64,000 nucleotides of DNA from Flavobacteriales bacterium 33_180_T64 (GTDB lineage Bacteria; Bacteroidota; Bacteroidia; Flavobacteriales; Flavobacteriaceae): the NCBI GenBank assembly GCA_002162685.1, contig MAAQ01000012.1, positions 62,001 through 126,000 on the forward strand, given 5' to 3'. The notes beneath the pieces were generated by a model. That model ran no database searches and was not told the DNA's origin. It saw only the letters and a list, made by a program, of their open reading frames with translations. A program made the translations under genes and the position numbers. Shown here in pieces: positions 1 through 9,137 of this stretch; the stretch's first letter is position 1; each line of letters starts with the position of its first letter.

Positions 1-93
1 AATAAAAATAAAATGTAATTTTTTTTCATAAATTTAAATTTTGTTAGATTAATAAAACTAATATATAACTTTTTAAGCTTTTAAATGAAATTT

Positions 94-276
94 AAATGTT
101 TTTTCCTACAATTTTCACAAGGCAATATTGATTTTGTTACCGAGCTAGGCACCTCTTTCAAAGCTGAAATATCAACTATAATTGGCAACCTGCGCAATAG
201 GTATACTCAAACTGTAAACATGATTCGCGGCCTTTATCTAAACACTGAGTAATTAACGTTTTTTTATAGACTATAA
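94..276 (+). pseudogene. decayed fragment of a family 5 solute-binding protein
   Basis: Read in the frame ending with the stop at 250-252, this stretch matches the middle of the intact solute-binding protein encoded at 3262-4878 (about residues 246-295). About 34 of 49 residues are identical, including the shared strings QGNIDFV and VNMIRG. After the match the frame runs into TAA where the intact copy has TAT (Tyr), and weak similarity continues past this stop for about eight codons. No upstream part of the gene is recognisable in the AT-rich bases 1-93. It is therefore a relic of a second, diverged copy of this gene family and not a functional gene. The fragment call rests on direct comparison within the window; how it arose is inference. 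Confidence 0.85.
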
Positions 277-312
277 TACAATCTCTAACCTTAAAACCAA
301 TACAATATCCAT

Positions 313-1464
313 ATGTCTAAAGCTAAAGCAAGAATAAAAGAGGTTATTTCCTTCTTTAAAAACAAAGATATTGTTCTTGGGTACCGAAAATTAATGGATT
401 GTGCTATTGACACTCAAGATTTGGGAATCTACAGGAAGGTAATAGCCCTTACAGATTGGAAAGAAGAATTTCCTAAAAAAGAAGATGAATTAATTGAAAA
501 ATCTCTTGTTATTTTAGAGCATATTTCTAAAGTTCCAATTTCAGAATACGAAACGAACACTCCTGTAGTTATTGGTAGCAACCTAACAAAAAGCTATGGC
601 TATAATCGGTTTAATCTTGGCCCTGTTTCTGTAAAAATTCACAAAGGTGAAGTCTACGGATTGGTTGGCGAAAACGGAAATGGGAAAACAACGCTTTTAA
701 GAGTTTTAGCAAAAGAATTAAAGTATAATGAAGGAGAACTGGATTATAGATTTGATTCTACATATGATTCAAATTACGACCTAAGAACTAATTTGATCTA
801 TATACCGCAACGAACACAAAAATGGTATGGCAGCTTAAAAGATAATCTCAAATTTGTATTATCAAATTATGGTATTCCTCCTGAAGAAAATGAAACGAGA
901 GTTTTAATGATGATTGCGCGTTTTGGGCTTTGGAATTACAAACACCTCAAATGGAATGAATTATCATCTGGCTACAAAATGCGTTTTGAACTTGCCAGAA
1001 CCTTATTAAGGCAGCCCGAACTATTATTACTAGATGAACCTTTAGCAAACTTAGATGTCCTTGCTCAGCAAGTAATTTTAGAAGATTTAAAATCGATATG
1101 CAACTCTATCAATAACCCAATAGCACTAATTTTAAGTTCGCAACAATTGTATGAAGTTGAAAAAATTTCGGATAAAGTTATATACCTAAAAGACGGAAAA
1201 TACAAAGACAATAAAGAAACTATTGAAGATGATGAGAACCAACTCATTATTGAAATTGATTGCAATGCAAAACGTGACGTATTGCTATCAATTTTTGAAA
1301 ACTTACAGATCGTAAAACTTATTTATAATGGTGGCATTTATGTTGCTTATTTTAAAGAAGACACCTTATTTTCAACTGTATTAGAAACACTAGGAAAACA
1401 TAAAATAGAGGTCACTTACACTAGAAACATTACTAAATCTACAAGACGATTCTTCGTATCCTAA
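313..1464 (+). CDS. ABC transporter ATP-binding protein
   Basis: Cytoplasmic ATPase subunit of an ABC transporter, 383 aa. After an unusual N-terminal extension of about 85 residues, the nucleotide-binding domain shows Walker A GENGNGKTT (near residues 119-127), the signature LSSGYKMRFELAR, and Walker B LLLLDEP. A further 90-residue tail of unknown role follows the D-loop. The ATG at 313 is followed 12 nt after the stop by a large membrane protein and then by a solute-binding lipoprotein, so the three genes probably form one operon and one complex. The ATPase assignment is secure; the transported substrate is not known. The N-terminal extension does not resemble a transmembrane exporter domain. 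Confidence 0.9.
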   Translation: MSKAKARIKEVISFFKNKDIVLGYRKLMDCAIDTQDLGIYRKVIALTDWKEEFPKKEDELIEKSLVILEHISKVPISEYETNTPVVIGSNLTKSYGYNRFNLGPVSVKIHKGEVYGLVGENGNGKTTLLRVLAKELKYNEGELDYRFDSTYDSNYDLRTNLIYIPQRTQKWYGSLKDNLKFVLSNYGIPPEENETRVLMMIARFGLWNYKHLKWNELSSGYKMRFELARTLLRQPELLLLDEPLANLDVLAQQVILEDLKSICNSINNPIALILSSQQLYEVEKISDKVIYLKDGKYKDNKETIEDDENQLIIEIDCNAKRDVLLSIFENLQIVKLIYNGGIYVAYFKEDTLFSTVLETLGKHKIEVTYTRNITKSTRRFFVS

Positions 1465-1476
1465 TCCATAGTTTAA

Positions 1477-3258
1477 ATGAAAGCATTTATATTTAAAACC
1501 AATCAATATTTACTGGAGCGATTTCCATTACTATGGAATACAAGATTTATTTGGATGCTACTAGTAGCATCACTTCTACATCTTGTATTTTTTGTATTTG
1601 GCTTTTTCACATTATCCAATCCAAAACTATTACAAGAACGCTATATAACTTCTATATTTTATGAAAACGGCACAGTATTTTTATCGTCCATCATTTCTAT
1701 TCTACTCATTGTAGTATGGCTTATTTATATGTTTAAAAATAATGGCTTCAAAAATTTTTATCCAACAACAACATCTAAATTATTCGGACAATTTCTATCT
1801 TATTTCGTTATTATTTTTGGTTGTTCAACCTTCTATTTGTCTTATAACTACGGAATAAAATCTCATATTGCATTAACATATTCTGATGCTCAAATTGAGA
1901 AGGAAATAGAAATCGCTAACGATGTAGCTCTGTTTTTTTCTGAAGATGTTTCTAGCTACACAATAGATAAACGTAGATTTCCAAAACCGTTTTATGAATT
2001 GTATTGTGAGGATATCGAAAAATTTATTGATGAGAGTCAACCATATTTAAAATTTCTAGATGAATCCTTTCAATTTTATACACTAAAAACAAAAGAAGTA
2101 AAAATTGGAGACTCCAATGAATTTGATATCAAATCAGATTCCTCTTTTTCTGGTGTTGTATATAGAAAAACAACAGACACTCATAGGATTTACTACATTA
2201 AAGATACTGTTGTTGACCTTACATCCAGCATAAAAACGGTTAATCCAAGTTACTATAATGCATCGCATACATTTTTCATTTCTAAAAATGATACGTTAAG
2301 AGATCGTTCTAATAATTATAACTACTATTCTCAATATGACTATGCTGATTACGGTTATAATTCTAGATCAGATTTTTCTATTCGTCATCAATTACGAAAT
2401 CAAAGAAATCATGACCTTCTTAAACGACATGACAAAACCGAAATAAAAAACCTATTTGAAGCTTTTTTAACTTTTTCAGACTATTATAAAATAGACCACA
2501 ACCTTACTGCCGAGCAATGGTTAGAAATGGTATATCATCCAAATAATTTCGAAGTTAAACACTTTATTAGAACAGAAGAAAAAGACGAATACGACTACAC
2601 TAGAACTATTATACTAGAACAAACGCAATTTGAAAAATTCTTTACAGATCATTTATCAGATTATCATTATAAAAATAATGATTTACAAAATGTTTTTGAA
2701 AATATAGAAGACATAAAAGAGAGTAATCCTTTTACAGAAAGCATTCACTTTTTTATGTGGTTTTCATTCTTCTTAGCATGTCTCATTTTTATGTTTAGGG
2801 TAACTGGTTTAAAACCGCTTTTATTTAGTATTATTAGTGTTGGCGTTTTAACATTATTAATAGCATTACTTACTGCCTTAATTTTTTATTTAATAGACGG
2901 TAACGACAATAAAACCTTTTACTTTATATCCTATTTGACTTTATTTTTAGGAACTCTAATTTTAGCAATCCCAATAATTTTTATTCAGAAAATAAAAAAA
3001 CTAATTGTAGCTATTTGCGTGAACATCTCAATTATCGGGTTTTCATTATATGTGTTTTTAATTATAGGTATTATTACTATGCATCAACAAGATATTTGTC
3101 GTGCAAATCCAAGTTATTATTTAGATAGTTTTGAATGTTATACTTTAATGGATGTATTTGGTATATACTGGAGCTTTATAATGTTTAGTATTGCTATCCT
3201 TTTTATATTTTTCTATTCTAAAATCATTAAAAAATGGAAAGCACTTCCTGAAGGCTAA
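1477..3258 (+). CDS. large multi-pass membrane protein, probable ABC permease partner
   Basis: A 593-residue integral membrane protein. Three hydrophobic segments (about residues 25-47, 68-90 and 104-125) are followed by a polar, Tyr/Asn/Asp-rich domain of about 300 residues (130-425). A second cluster of about five membrane segments runs from about 430 to 585. The central domain probably faces the periplasm. I do not recognise a named family; this topology resembles ABC-2 type permeases with a large extracytoplasmic insert. The gene lies 12 nt after the ATPase and 3 nt before the solute-binding protein, which is the main argument that it is the membrane subunit of that system. It is not a typical DppB/DppC-type permease, although the neighbouring binding protein belongs to the peptide-binding family. 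Confidence 0.65.
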   Translation: MKAFIFKTNQYLLERFPLLWNTRFIWMLLVASLLHLVFFVFGFFTLSNPKLLQERYITSIFYENGTVFLSSIISILLIVVWLIYMFKNNGFKNFYPTTTSKLFGQFLSYFVIIFGCSTFYLSYNYGIKSHIALTYSDAQIEKEIEIANDVALFFSEDVSSYTIDKRRFPKPFYELYCEDIEKFIDESQPYLKFLDESFQFYTLKTKEVKIGDSNEFDIKSDSSFSGVVYRKTTDTHRIYYIKDTVVDLTSSIKTVNPSYYNASHTFFISKNDTLRDRSNNYNYYSQYDYADYGYNSRSDFSIRHQLRNQRNHDLLKRHDKTEIKNLFEAFLTFSDYYKIDHNLTAEQWLEMVYHPNNFEVKHFIRTEEKDEYDYTRTIILEQTQFEKFFTDHLSDYHYKNNDLQNVFENIEDIKESNPFTESIHFFMWFSFFLACLIFMFRVTGLKPLLFSIISVGVLTLLIALLTALIFYLIDGNDNKTFYFISYLTLFLGTLILAIPIIFIQKIKKLIVAICVNISIIGFSLYVFLIIGIITMHQQDICRANPSYYLDSFECYTLMDVFGIYWSFIMFSIAILFIFFYSKIIKKWKALPEG

Positions 3259-3261
3259 TCT

Positions 3262-4878
3262 ATGAACAAATTGCTTACATACTTACTATATTCCCTGTTG
3301 GGCACATTGCTTTTTTTATCCTGCGGAACAGATACCAATACGACAAAAGACCATTTGGTATTTAGATATAACGAACATAAAAATATTGGCTCTTTAGATC
3401 CTGCATTCGCAAAAGACAATGCAGACATTTGGGCTATCAATCAATTATTTAATGGTCTAGTTCAAATGGATGAACATCTAAACGTACAACCATGCATTGC
3501 TAAAAATTGGACAATTTCTGAAGATGCGCTTACTTATACTTTTAATCTAAGAAACGATGTGCAGTTTCATAAGCATGAAGTGTTTGGGAAAGATTCTACA
3601 AGAACTGTAACTGCAACCGACTTTGAATATAGTTTTAACCGATTATTAGACAAAAAAGTAGCCTCTCCAGGACGATGGACACTTAACAAAGTAAAAACAT
3701 TCAAAGCTATTAATGACTCTACATTTCAAATAAAACTACAACAAGCTTTTCCTGCATTTTTAGGGCTACTCACCATGAAATACTGCTCAGTGGTCCCTAA
3801 AGAAGTAATCGCTTATTATGATAGTGATTTTAGAGCAAACCCAATAGGCACTGGTCCCTATAAATTTAAACGTTGGGAAGAAAATTTAAAACTTGTTTTC
3901 AGAAAAAATGAAGCTTATTTTGAAATAGATAACAATGGAAATCAATTACCATATCTTGAAGCTGTAGCCATTACCTTCTTACCAGACAAACAAAGTGAAT
4001 TTTTACAATTTGCTCAGGGTAACATAGATTTCGTTTCTGGCTTAGATGTATCTTATAAAGATGAAATTCTAACCGCAAACGGAAACTTACGTGATAGCTA
4101 CGCTCAAGATGTGAACATGATTCGTGGTCCATATTTAAATACAGAATATTTGGCATTTTTTATGGATTCTAAAATACCTGAAATGCAATCGCGAACCTTA
4201 CGAAAAGCTATCAATTATGGGTTTGACAAACAAAAAATGATGACTTATTTACGTAATGGTATTGGAATTCCCGCACATGGCGGATTTATTCCTAAAGGGC
4301 TACCTGGTTATGATTCGTCTATTGGTTTCACATTTCAACCAGAAAAAGCAAAACAACTTATACAACAATTTAAAACTGAAACCGGAATCTCAAATCCAGA
4401 AATTACAATTACAACAACAAGTAACTATTTAAGTTTTTGTGAATACATACAGCGTGAGTTACAAAAAATTGGAATTTCAGTTAATATAGATGTTATTCCC
4501 GCAGCAACTCTAAAAGATGCTAAAGCAAATGGTAAATTAGATATGTTTAGAGCGAGTTGGGTTGCTGATTATCCTGATGCTGAAAACTACTTATCACTAT
4601 ACTCAAGTAATAATTTTGCACCAAATGGCCCTAATTATACGCATTTTAAAAGCGACTTATTTGACTCTTGGTACCAAAAAGCCTTTATTATTACTGATAC
4701 AAAAGAACGCGAACAACTCTATACAAAAATGGATAGTCTCATCATGTCGCAAACTCCTATTGTTCCTTTATTTTATGATGAAGTGGTTCGTTTTACACGA
4801 AAAAACATTACAGGCTTAGGGATTAACCCAATTAATTTATTGGATTTAAAACGTGTAAAAAAAACTATTTTTAAATAA
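3262..4878 (+). CDS. ABC transporter solute-binding lipoprotein, family 5
   Basis: A 538-residue extracytoplasmic binding protein of the SBP_bac_5 (oligopeptide/nickel type) family. The N-terminus is a lipoprotein signal with a lipobox ending at Cys21 (LLFLSC). The mature protein has the family's features: an early segment with SLDPAFAK, the LNVQPCIAKNWTIS region, and RNDVQFH followed by the canonical DFEYSFNRLL block. The C-terminal half has an ASWVADYPDAENYLSLY motif like that of DppA/OppA proteins. It starts 3 nt after the membrane protein gene, so translation is probably coupled. A degraded fragment of a paralogue lies at 94-276. Substrate is unknown; peptide is the family default. Confidence 0.88.
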   Translation: MNKLLTYLLYSLLGTLLFLSCGTDTNTTKDHLVFRYNEHKNIGSLDPAFAKDNADIWAINQLFNGLVQMDEHLNVQPCIAKNWTISEDALTYTFNLRNDVQFHKHEVFGKDSTRTVTATDFEYSFNRLLDKKVASPGRWTLNKVKTFKAINDSTFQIKLQQAFPAFLGLLTMKYCSVVPKEVIAYYDSDFRANPIGTGPYKFKRWEENLKLVFRKNEAYFEIDNNGNQLPYLEAVAITFLPDKQSEFLQFAQGNIDFVSGLDVSYKDEILTANGNLRDSYAQDVNMIRGPYLNTEYLAFFMDSKIPEMQSRTLRKAINYGFDKQKMMTYLRNGIGIPAHGGFIPKGLPGYDSSIGFTFQPEKAKQLIQQFKTETGISNPEITITTTSNYLSFCEYIQRELQKIGISVNIDVIPAATLKDAKANGKLDMFRASWVADYPDAENYLSLYSSNNFAPNGPNYTHFKSDLFDSWYQKAFIITDTKEREQLYTKMDSLIMSQTPIVPLFYDEVVRFTRKNITGLGINPINLLDLKRVKKTIFK

Positions 4879-4930
4879 ATCCCTCATATCATTACCCTCT
4901 ATAATTTACTGTTCTACTTAAAGGCAGCAA

Positions 4931-5830
4931 TTATTCTAACACAAAATAATAAATATCATCTTCTCCTCTTCCTTTTGGTCGTCTAGAAGAAAAATAACCT
5001 TTAGTACCAGTATCATTAATGATGTAACAAAAATCATCAGCTCGGCTATTTAAAGGCTTCGGCATTAGCTTAGGTGTTTCAGTTTCTGGATCGCCATTTA
5101 AATCATAACTGTAAATATCTAGACCTCCAATACCTCCAACACGATCTGAAGCGAAATACAACATATTATCTTTACTAATAAAAGGAAACATATCTCTTCG
5201 TGGTGAGTTTATCTTTTTACCTAAGTTTTCTACATCACCATATGTTCCGTCTCCTAATATTTTTACTTTAAACAAATCAGTTTGACCATGTGCACCATCC
5301 GCATTAGACGTAAAATAAAGCGTAGTTCCATCAGGACTTAAAGTTGCTAAACCATAATTATATTTTGGTTTACAAAATGGTAAGGATTTAAAGTTTGTCC
5401 ACCCTTTACCTTCAACATATTCTCCACGTTGAATATTTAAATTAATGGATTTTAACTTACCTCTGTATGACTTACCACGCTTCATAAAATTAGTAGTAAT
5501 GTACATGTATTTACCATTTTTACTAAAAGTAGCACTTGAGGTATTAAAGACAAATTTTTCAGATTTATTAAATTGTTTCGAATTTATGATCTCACCATCA
5601 TCTGTCATTTGACCTTCAAAAAGTGTTAAAATTAATCGCTTATTCTCATCACGTCTTGCTTTATTTCTATCATCTAACATGTAAGATGTATAATAAACTT
5701 TGTCTCCTTTATAGTAAACAACACCATATTGACTCTTATCGTCATTAAGCTTTAAGTTTTTAATTGTATAGGTTTGAGAAAACCCAAAATTAATCATCAA
5801 TACAAAAAAAATGTTGCAAAGAAATTTCAT
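4931..5830 (-). CDS. secreted PD40 (TolB-like) beta-propeller protein
   Basis: A 299-residue protein with a signal peptide (MKFLCNIFFVLMINFGFSQ) followed by PD40-type repeats. Characteristic strings are ATLSPDGTTLYFTSNADG, PFISKDNMLYFASDRVGG and GYFSSRRPKGRGEDDIYYF. This family is common in Bacteroidota as periplasmic or outer-membrane-associated propellers, often fused to OmpA domains, but no OmpA domain is present here. I place the start at 5830. A longer reading from 5863 would overlap the upstream gene and put a charged stretch before the signal peptide. It lies 11 nt after the GlmU-like gene and is probably cotranscribed with it. Function beyond protein binding or scaffolding cannot be inferred. 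Confidence 0.8.
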   Translation of the reverse strand: MKFLCNIFFVLMINFGFSQTYTIKNLKLNDDKSQYGVVYYKGDKVYYTSYMLDDRNKARRDENKRLILTLFEGQMTDDGEIINSKQFNKSEKFVFNTSSATFSKNGKYMYITTNFMKRGKSYRGKLKSINLNIQRGEYVEGKGWTNFKSLPFCKPKYNYGLATLSPDGTTLYFTSNADGAHGQTDLFKVKILGDGTYGDVENLGKKINSPRRDMFPFISKDNMLYFASDRVGGIGGLDIYSYDLNGDPETETPKLMPKPLNSRADDFCYIINDTGTKGYFSSRRPKGRGEDDIYYFVLE

Positions 5831-5841
5831 GATTTTATAAT

Positions 5842-7023
5842 TTAAGATTCGCTTTTTCTCCATTTTTTGGTTTCTTCAAAGACATGTTCTAAAATGGCTT
5901 TATCCTTTTCAGAAAATTCAATACTTCGACGGCTCATTACAACTTCGGCAACTTCAAATGCTTTCCGCGTTAAATATGTTGTAAATCCAGAATGTCCACC
6001 CCAAGAAAAACTTGGCACAAAATTTCTAGGAAATCCGCTTCCAAAGATATTAGCGCTCACACCAATAACTGTACCAGTATTAAACATAGTATTAATACCA
6101 CACTTACTATGATCTCCCATCATCAATCCACAAAATTGCAATCCAGTTTTAGCAAAGCCTTCAGCTTCATAATCCCAAAGTCTAACTTCTGCATAGTTGT
6201 TTTTCAAATTAGAATTATTGGTATCTGCTCCAAGGTTACACCATTCACCTATTACTGAATTTCCCAAAAACCCATCATGTCCTTTATTAGAGTATCCAAA
6301 AATAACAGAGTTATTAACTTCTCCTCCTACTTTACTATGCGGACCAATTGTAGTTGGCCCATAAATTTTAGCACCTAATTTTACAGTGGCATAATCACAT
6401 AAAGCAAAAGGACCTCTAATAATACTACCTTCCATAATTTCGGCATCTTTACCAATATATATAGGACCCGAATTTGCGTTTAAAGTAACAAATTCTAATG
6501 ATGCACCTTCTTCAATAAATATATTTTGGGCTCCTAAAATATGATTCGAACTTGGTATGGGCTGAGATTGCCTATTATGTGTTAAAAGATTAAAATCGGC
6601 TTGGATTGCATCTCCATTATTAGCAAAAACATCCCAAGTATGCTCAATTTTTAGCACATCTTCATTGTATTCTATAGCATCATAAGATGTAAAATCGATT
6701 TCTTCTTGAGACTCTTTTGAAAAAAAAGCAATAACATCTTCTCCCTGAAATATAGCTTGGTTATCTTCTAACCCTTTAATCATTGCCACTAATTCTTGGT
6801 TTGGCAAATAAGAAGCATTTATCATAACATTCTCATTCATCTCAACCATTGGATATTTATCAGATAAATACGCTTCAGTTAATGTCGTTGTAGTAAATCC
6901 TAGATGTTTCTCCCATTTTTCTCTAATGGTTAAAATACCAACTCTAATATCTGCAACTGGTCTTGTAAATGTAAAAGGCAACAAATTGTTACGTGATGGA
7001 CCATCGAAAAGAATATAATTCAT
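5842..7023 (-). CDS. GlmU-like sugar nucleotidyltransferase
   Basis: A 393-residue protein of the GlmU-like family widespread in Bacteroidota. The N-terminus (NYILFDGPSRNNLLPFTFTRPVADIR) corresponds to an atypical nucleotidyltransferase domain (about 1-150). The C-terminal half is a left-handed beta-helix of hexapeptide repeats (about 165-330), with strings such as GPIYIGKDAEIMEGSIIRGP and TIGPHSKVGGEVNNSVIFG. A short helical tail follows. This suggests a nucleotide-sugar synthase or acyltransferase in cell-envelope precursor supply, but the classic GlmU pyrophosphorylase motif is not obvious, so the reaction is uncertain. The ATG at 7023 is preferred over the in-frame TTG six bases upstream. 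Confidence 0.8.
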   Translation of the reverse strand: MNYILFDGPSRNNLLPFTFTRPVADIRVGILTIREKWEKHLGFTTTTLTEAYLSDKYPMVEMNENVMINASYLPNQELVAMIKGLEDNQAIFQGEDVIAFFSKESQEEIDFTSYDAIEYNEDVLKIEHTWDVFANNGDAIQADFNLLTHNRQSQPIPSSNHILGAQNIFIEEGASLEFVTLNANSGPIYIGKDAEIMEGSIIRGPFALCDYATVKLGAKIYGPTTIGPHSKVGGEVNNSVIFGYSNKGHDGFLGNSVIGEWCNLGADTNNSNLKNNYAEVRLWDYEAEGFAKTGLQFCGLMMGDHSKCGINTMFNTGTVIGVSANIFGSGFPRNFVPSFSWGGHSGFTTYLTRKAFEVAEVVMSRRSIEFSEKDKAILEHVFEETKKWRKSES

Positions 7024-7070
7024 AATCAAACTTAATGTTAGTTGTTAAAAGTAAATCAATTATAGAAAAC

Positions 7071-7102
7071 AAAAAAGCCTTCGAGATAAATCCTGAAGGC
7101 TT
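7071..7102 (-). terminator. intrinsic terminator after rpmE2
   Basis: Inverted repeat AAGCCTTC/GAAGGCTT (7075-7082 and 7095-7102) followed on the minus strand by a run of T (7076-7071). It ends the rpmE2 transcript about 23 nt after its stop and separates it from the GlmU-like gene. Confidence 0.8.
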
Positions 7103-7124
7103 AATAAATATGATTGAGCTAAGT

Positions 7125-7376
7125 TTATTTTTGAAACTTTGCGTATTTGCTTTTAAATTTATCAATACGACCTGCCGTATCTACTAATTTAGATTTACCA
7201 GTGTAATAGGGGTGAGATGTTCTAGATATCTCCAATTTAATCACTGGATACTCAACACCATCAACGTCAATTGTTTCACTAGTCTCAGCAGTAGATTTAG
7301 TTAAAAACACATCTTCGTTTGACATATCTTTAAATGCTACTAATCTATAATTTTCTGGATGTATTCCTTTTCTCAT
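7125..7376 (-). CDS. rpmE2: 50S ribosomal protein L31, type B
   Basis: An 83-residue structural protein of the large ribosomal subunit. The N-terminus MRKGIHPENYRLVAFKDMS and the block EISRTSHPYYTGKSKLVDTAGRIDKFKSKY are diagnostic for L31. It is the type B form: it lacks the CXXC zinc-binding cysteines and has the longer central insert. Type B paralogues in other bacteria replace the zinc form under zinc limitation, but in many flavobacteria this is the usual copy. The gene stands alone between its own promoter (7414-7443) and terminator (7071-7102). Confidence 0.96.
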   Translation of the reverse strand: MRKGIHPENYRLVAFKDMSNEDVFLTKSTAETSETIDVDGVEYPVIKLEISRTSHPYYTGKSKLVDTAGRIDKFKSKYAKFQK

Positions 7377-7413
7377 CTCTTTATTCTTTAAAATCCTTAC
7401 TATTTTGGAGGTG

Positions 7414-7443
7414 CAAATTTAAGTAATTTTTGTAAATTACCAA
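7414..7443 (-). promoter_or_regulatory. housekeeping promoter for rpmE2
   Basis: On the minus strand a TTG (7443-7441) is followed after 19 nt by TAAATTTG (7421-7414), matching the Bacteroidota primary sigma consensus (-33 TTG, -7 TAnnTTTG). The start codon at 7376 leaves a leader of roughly 30 nt. This is one of the cleanest consensus promoters in the window. Confidence 0.75.
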
Positions 7444-7536
7444 TAATTTATTTCTTTTTTTATTTATTAGATATTTGTAACAATTAACTACGCAAAGATA
7501 CTAACTAACATATTAACTAAATAATCAACTTAAATT

Positions 7537-8070
7537 ATGGAAAAATCTTTAAAATCTTCATCAATGACTTATGGGCTATACCTAGCCTTGATATTAGCTT
7601 CTTTAACCATTATTGGATATGCGATGTATCTAGATTTATTTACCAAATGGTGGTTTGGAATTGGTCAAATGCTGTTGGTTATTGTGGTTGGTATTATTTC
7701 TTCTTCAAAAGCTAAAAAATTAAATGAAGGTTTCCTTTCTTTTAAACAGGCATTTAGTGCATTTTTTATAGCTGTTGCTGTTGGAATTATTTTAAGCGCT
7801 CTAGTGGGCTTAATTATTTTTAATTTTGTAGATACTGAAGCTGCTACAATTTTACAAGAAAAAATTATTGAATCTCAATTGGCAATGATGGAAGGCTTTG
7901 GAGCTCCACAAGATTCAATTGATATTGCAAGAGATCAAATGGAAGCTGAAGAGAATTTTTTCTCAATACCAAATACTTTTAAATCTATAGCATATCAACT
8001 TGTTGGTTTCAGTATCGTTGGACTTATAGTAGCTGCTGTAACTAAAAAGAAAGACCCAAGTTTAGCTTAA
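7537..8070 (+). CDS. DUF4199 family membrane protein
   Basis: A 177-residue inner membrane protein of the DUF4199 family, common in Bacteroidota and of unknown function. Hydrophobic segments lie at about residues 12-32, 36-54, 72-97 and 150-167. The soluble stretch between the third and fourth segments (about 98-145) is acidic and typical of the family. The C-terminus is lysine-rich (TKKKDPSLA) and probably cytoplasmic. It is followed 43 nt later by a membrane-attached glycosyltransferase, a pairing often seen in flavobacteria. No catalytic motif is visible. Confidence 0.8.
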   Translation: MEKSLKSSSMTYGLYLALILASLTIIGYAMYLDLFTKWWFGIGQMLLVIVVGIISSSKAKKLNEGFLSFKQAFSAFFIAVAVGIILSALVGLIIFNFVDTEAATILQEKIIESQLAMMEGFGAPQDSIDIARDQMEAEENFFSIPNTFKSIAYQLVGFSIVGLIVAAVTKKKDPSLA

Positions 8071-8080
8071 ATAATTTCAG

Positions 8081-8088
8081 TATTTTTG
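8081..8088 (+). promoter_or_regulatory. -7 element TATTTTTG before the glycosyltransferase
   Basis: TATTTTTG matches TAnnTTTG and lies 25 nt before the ATG at 8114. No clear -33 TTG is seen at the usual distance, so it may be a secondary promoter within a longer transcript starting before 7537. Confidence 0.45.
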
Positions 8089-8113
8089 AACTTTAAACAT
8101 TCAAAAGAACTAA

Positions 8114-9067
8114 ATGAATATATCAGTAGTCATACCACTACTTAACGAACAAGAATCATTATCAGAATTACACGATTGGATCGCAAAAGTTATGCAATCC
8201 AATCGTTTTTCTTATGAAATCATTTTTATTGATGATGGTAGTACAGATGAATCTTGGTCTACCATTATGCAATTATCGGAAAAAGATAATCATGTTAAAG
8301 GAATTCGTTTTTTAAAGAACTTCGGAAAATCTCAAGCACTACATGCTGGGTTTGCAAAAGCAGAAGGTGACGTTATCATCACTATGGATGCAGATTTACA
8401 AGATAATCCAGACGAAATCCCTGAGCTATACAAAATGATAGTGGTTGATAAATTTGATTTGGTTTCTGGATGGAAAAAGAAACGCTACGACTCTATTATT
8501 TCAAAAAATCTTCCATCAAAATTATTTAATTGGGCAGCAAGAAGAACTTCTGGAGTCAAACTCAATGATTTTAATTGCGGACTTAAAGCCTACAATAAAA
8601 ATGTAGTTAAACATATTGATGTTAATGGAGAAATGCATCGTTACATACCTGTGCTTGCCAAAAATGCAGGATTCACTAAAATTGGTGAAAAAGTTGTAAA
8701 ACATCAAGCCAGAAAATATGGGGAAACAAAATTTGGCATGGATCGCTTTATCAATGGATTTTTAGACCTTATTACCATTTGGTTTCTGTCCAAATTTGGT
8801 AAACGACCAATGCACCTTTTTGGCGCTTTAGGGGTTATAATGCTTGCCATTGGATTTACATTTGCATTGTATCTTGGTATTGACAAACTATTTCTAAATC
8901 CTATAGGGAGACTCATTACAGACCGACCTCAATTTTACATCGCATTAACGACAATGATTTTAGGTTCTCAATTTTTTATTGCTGGGTTTTTAGGCGAAAT
9001 TGTATTACGAAGTAAAGCTGATAAAAGTCGCTATCTAATTCAACAAGAGCTTAATTTCCTAAACTAG
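8114..9067 (+). CDS. membrane-anchored family 2 glycosyltransferase
   Basis: A 317-residue GT2 enzyme of the polyprenyl-phosphate sugar transferase type (DPM1/GtrB-like). The N-terminal GT-A domain begins SVVIPLLNEQESL, has IDDGSTDES, and carries the metal-binding DXD in MDADLQDNP. Two C-terminal membrane segments (HLFGALGVIMLAIGFTFAL and the segment around LTTMILGSQFFIAGFLGE) anchor it. Such enzymes move a sugar from a nucleotide donor to undecaprenyl phosphate at the inner face of the inner membrane, feeding envelope glycan synthesis. The following genes (phosphohexomutase and MsbA-like exporter) fit an envelope or sugar-nucleotide theme. The exact sugar is unknown. Confidence 0.9.
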   Translation: MNISVVIPLLNEQESLSELHDWIAKVMQSNRFSYEIIFIDDGSTDESWSTIMQLSEKDNHVKGIRFLKNFGKSQALHAGFAKAEGDVIITMDADLQDNPDEIPELYKMIVVDKFDLVSGWKKKRYDSIISKNLPSKLFNWAARRTSGVKLNDFNCGLKAYNKNVVKHIDVNGEMHRYIPVLAKNAGFTKIGEKVVKHQARKYGETKFGMDRFINGFLDLITIWFLSKFGKRPMHLFGALGVIMLAIGFTFALYLGIDKLFLNPIGRLITDRPQFYIALTTMILGSQFFIAGFLGEIVLRSKADKSRYLIQQELNFLN

Positions 9068-9137
9068 CATTTAATTAATAAAATCGTACCCATTCAAACC
9101 TATTGAATTACGTACTTTTACACTATAATTATTAAAC

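Noticed and set aside
5831-5863. Upstream start of the PD40 gene
   Set aside because: It overlaps the GlmU-like gene, and the signal peptide begins at 5830.
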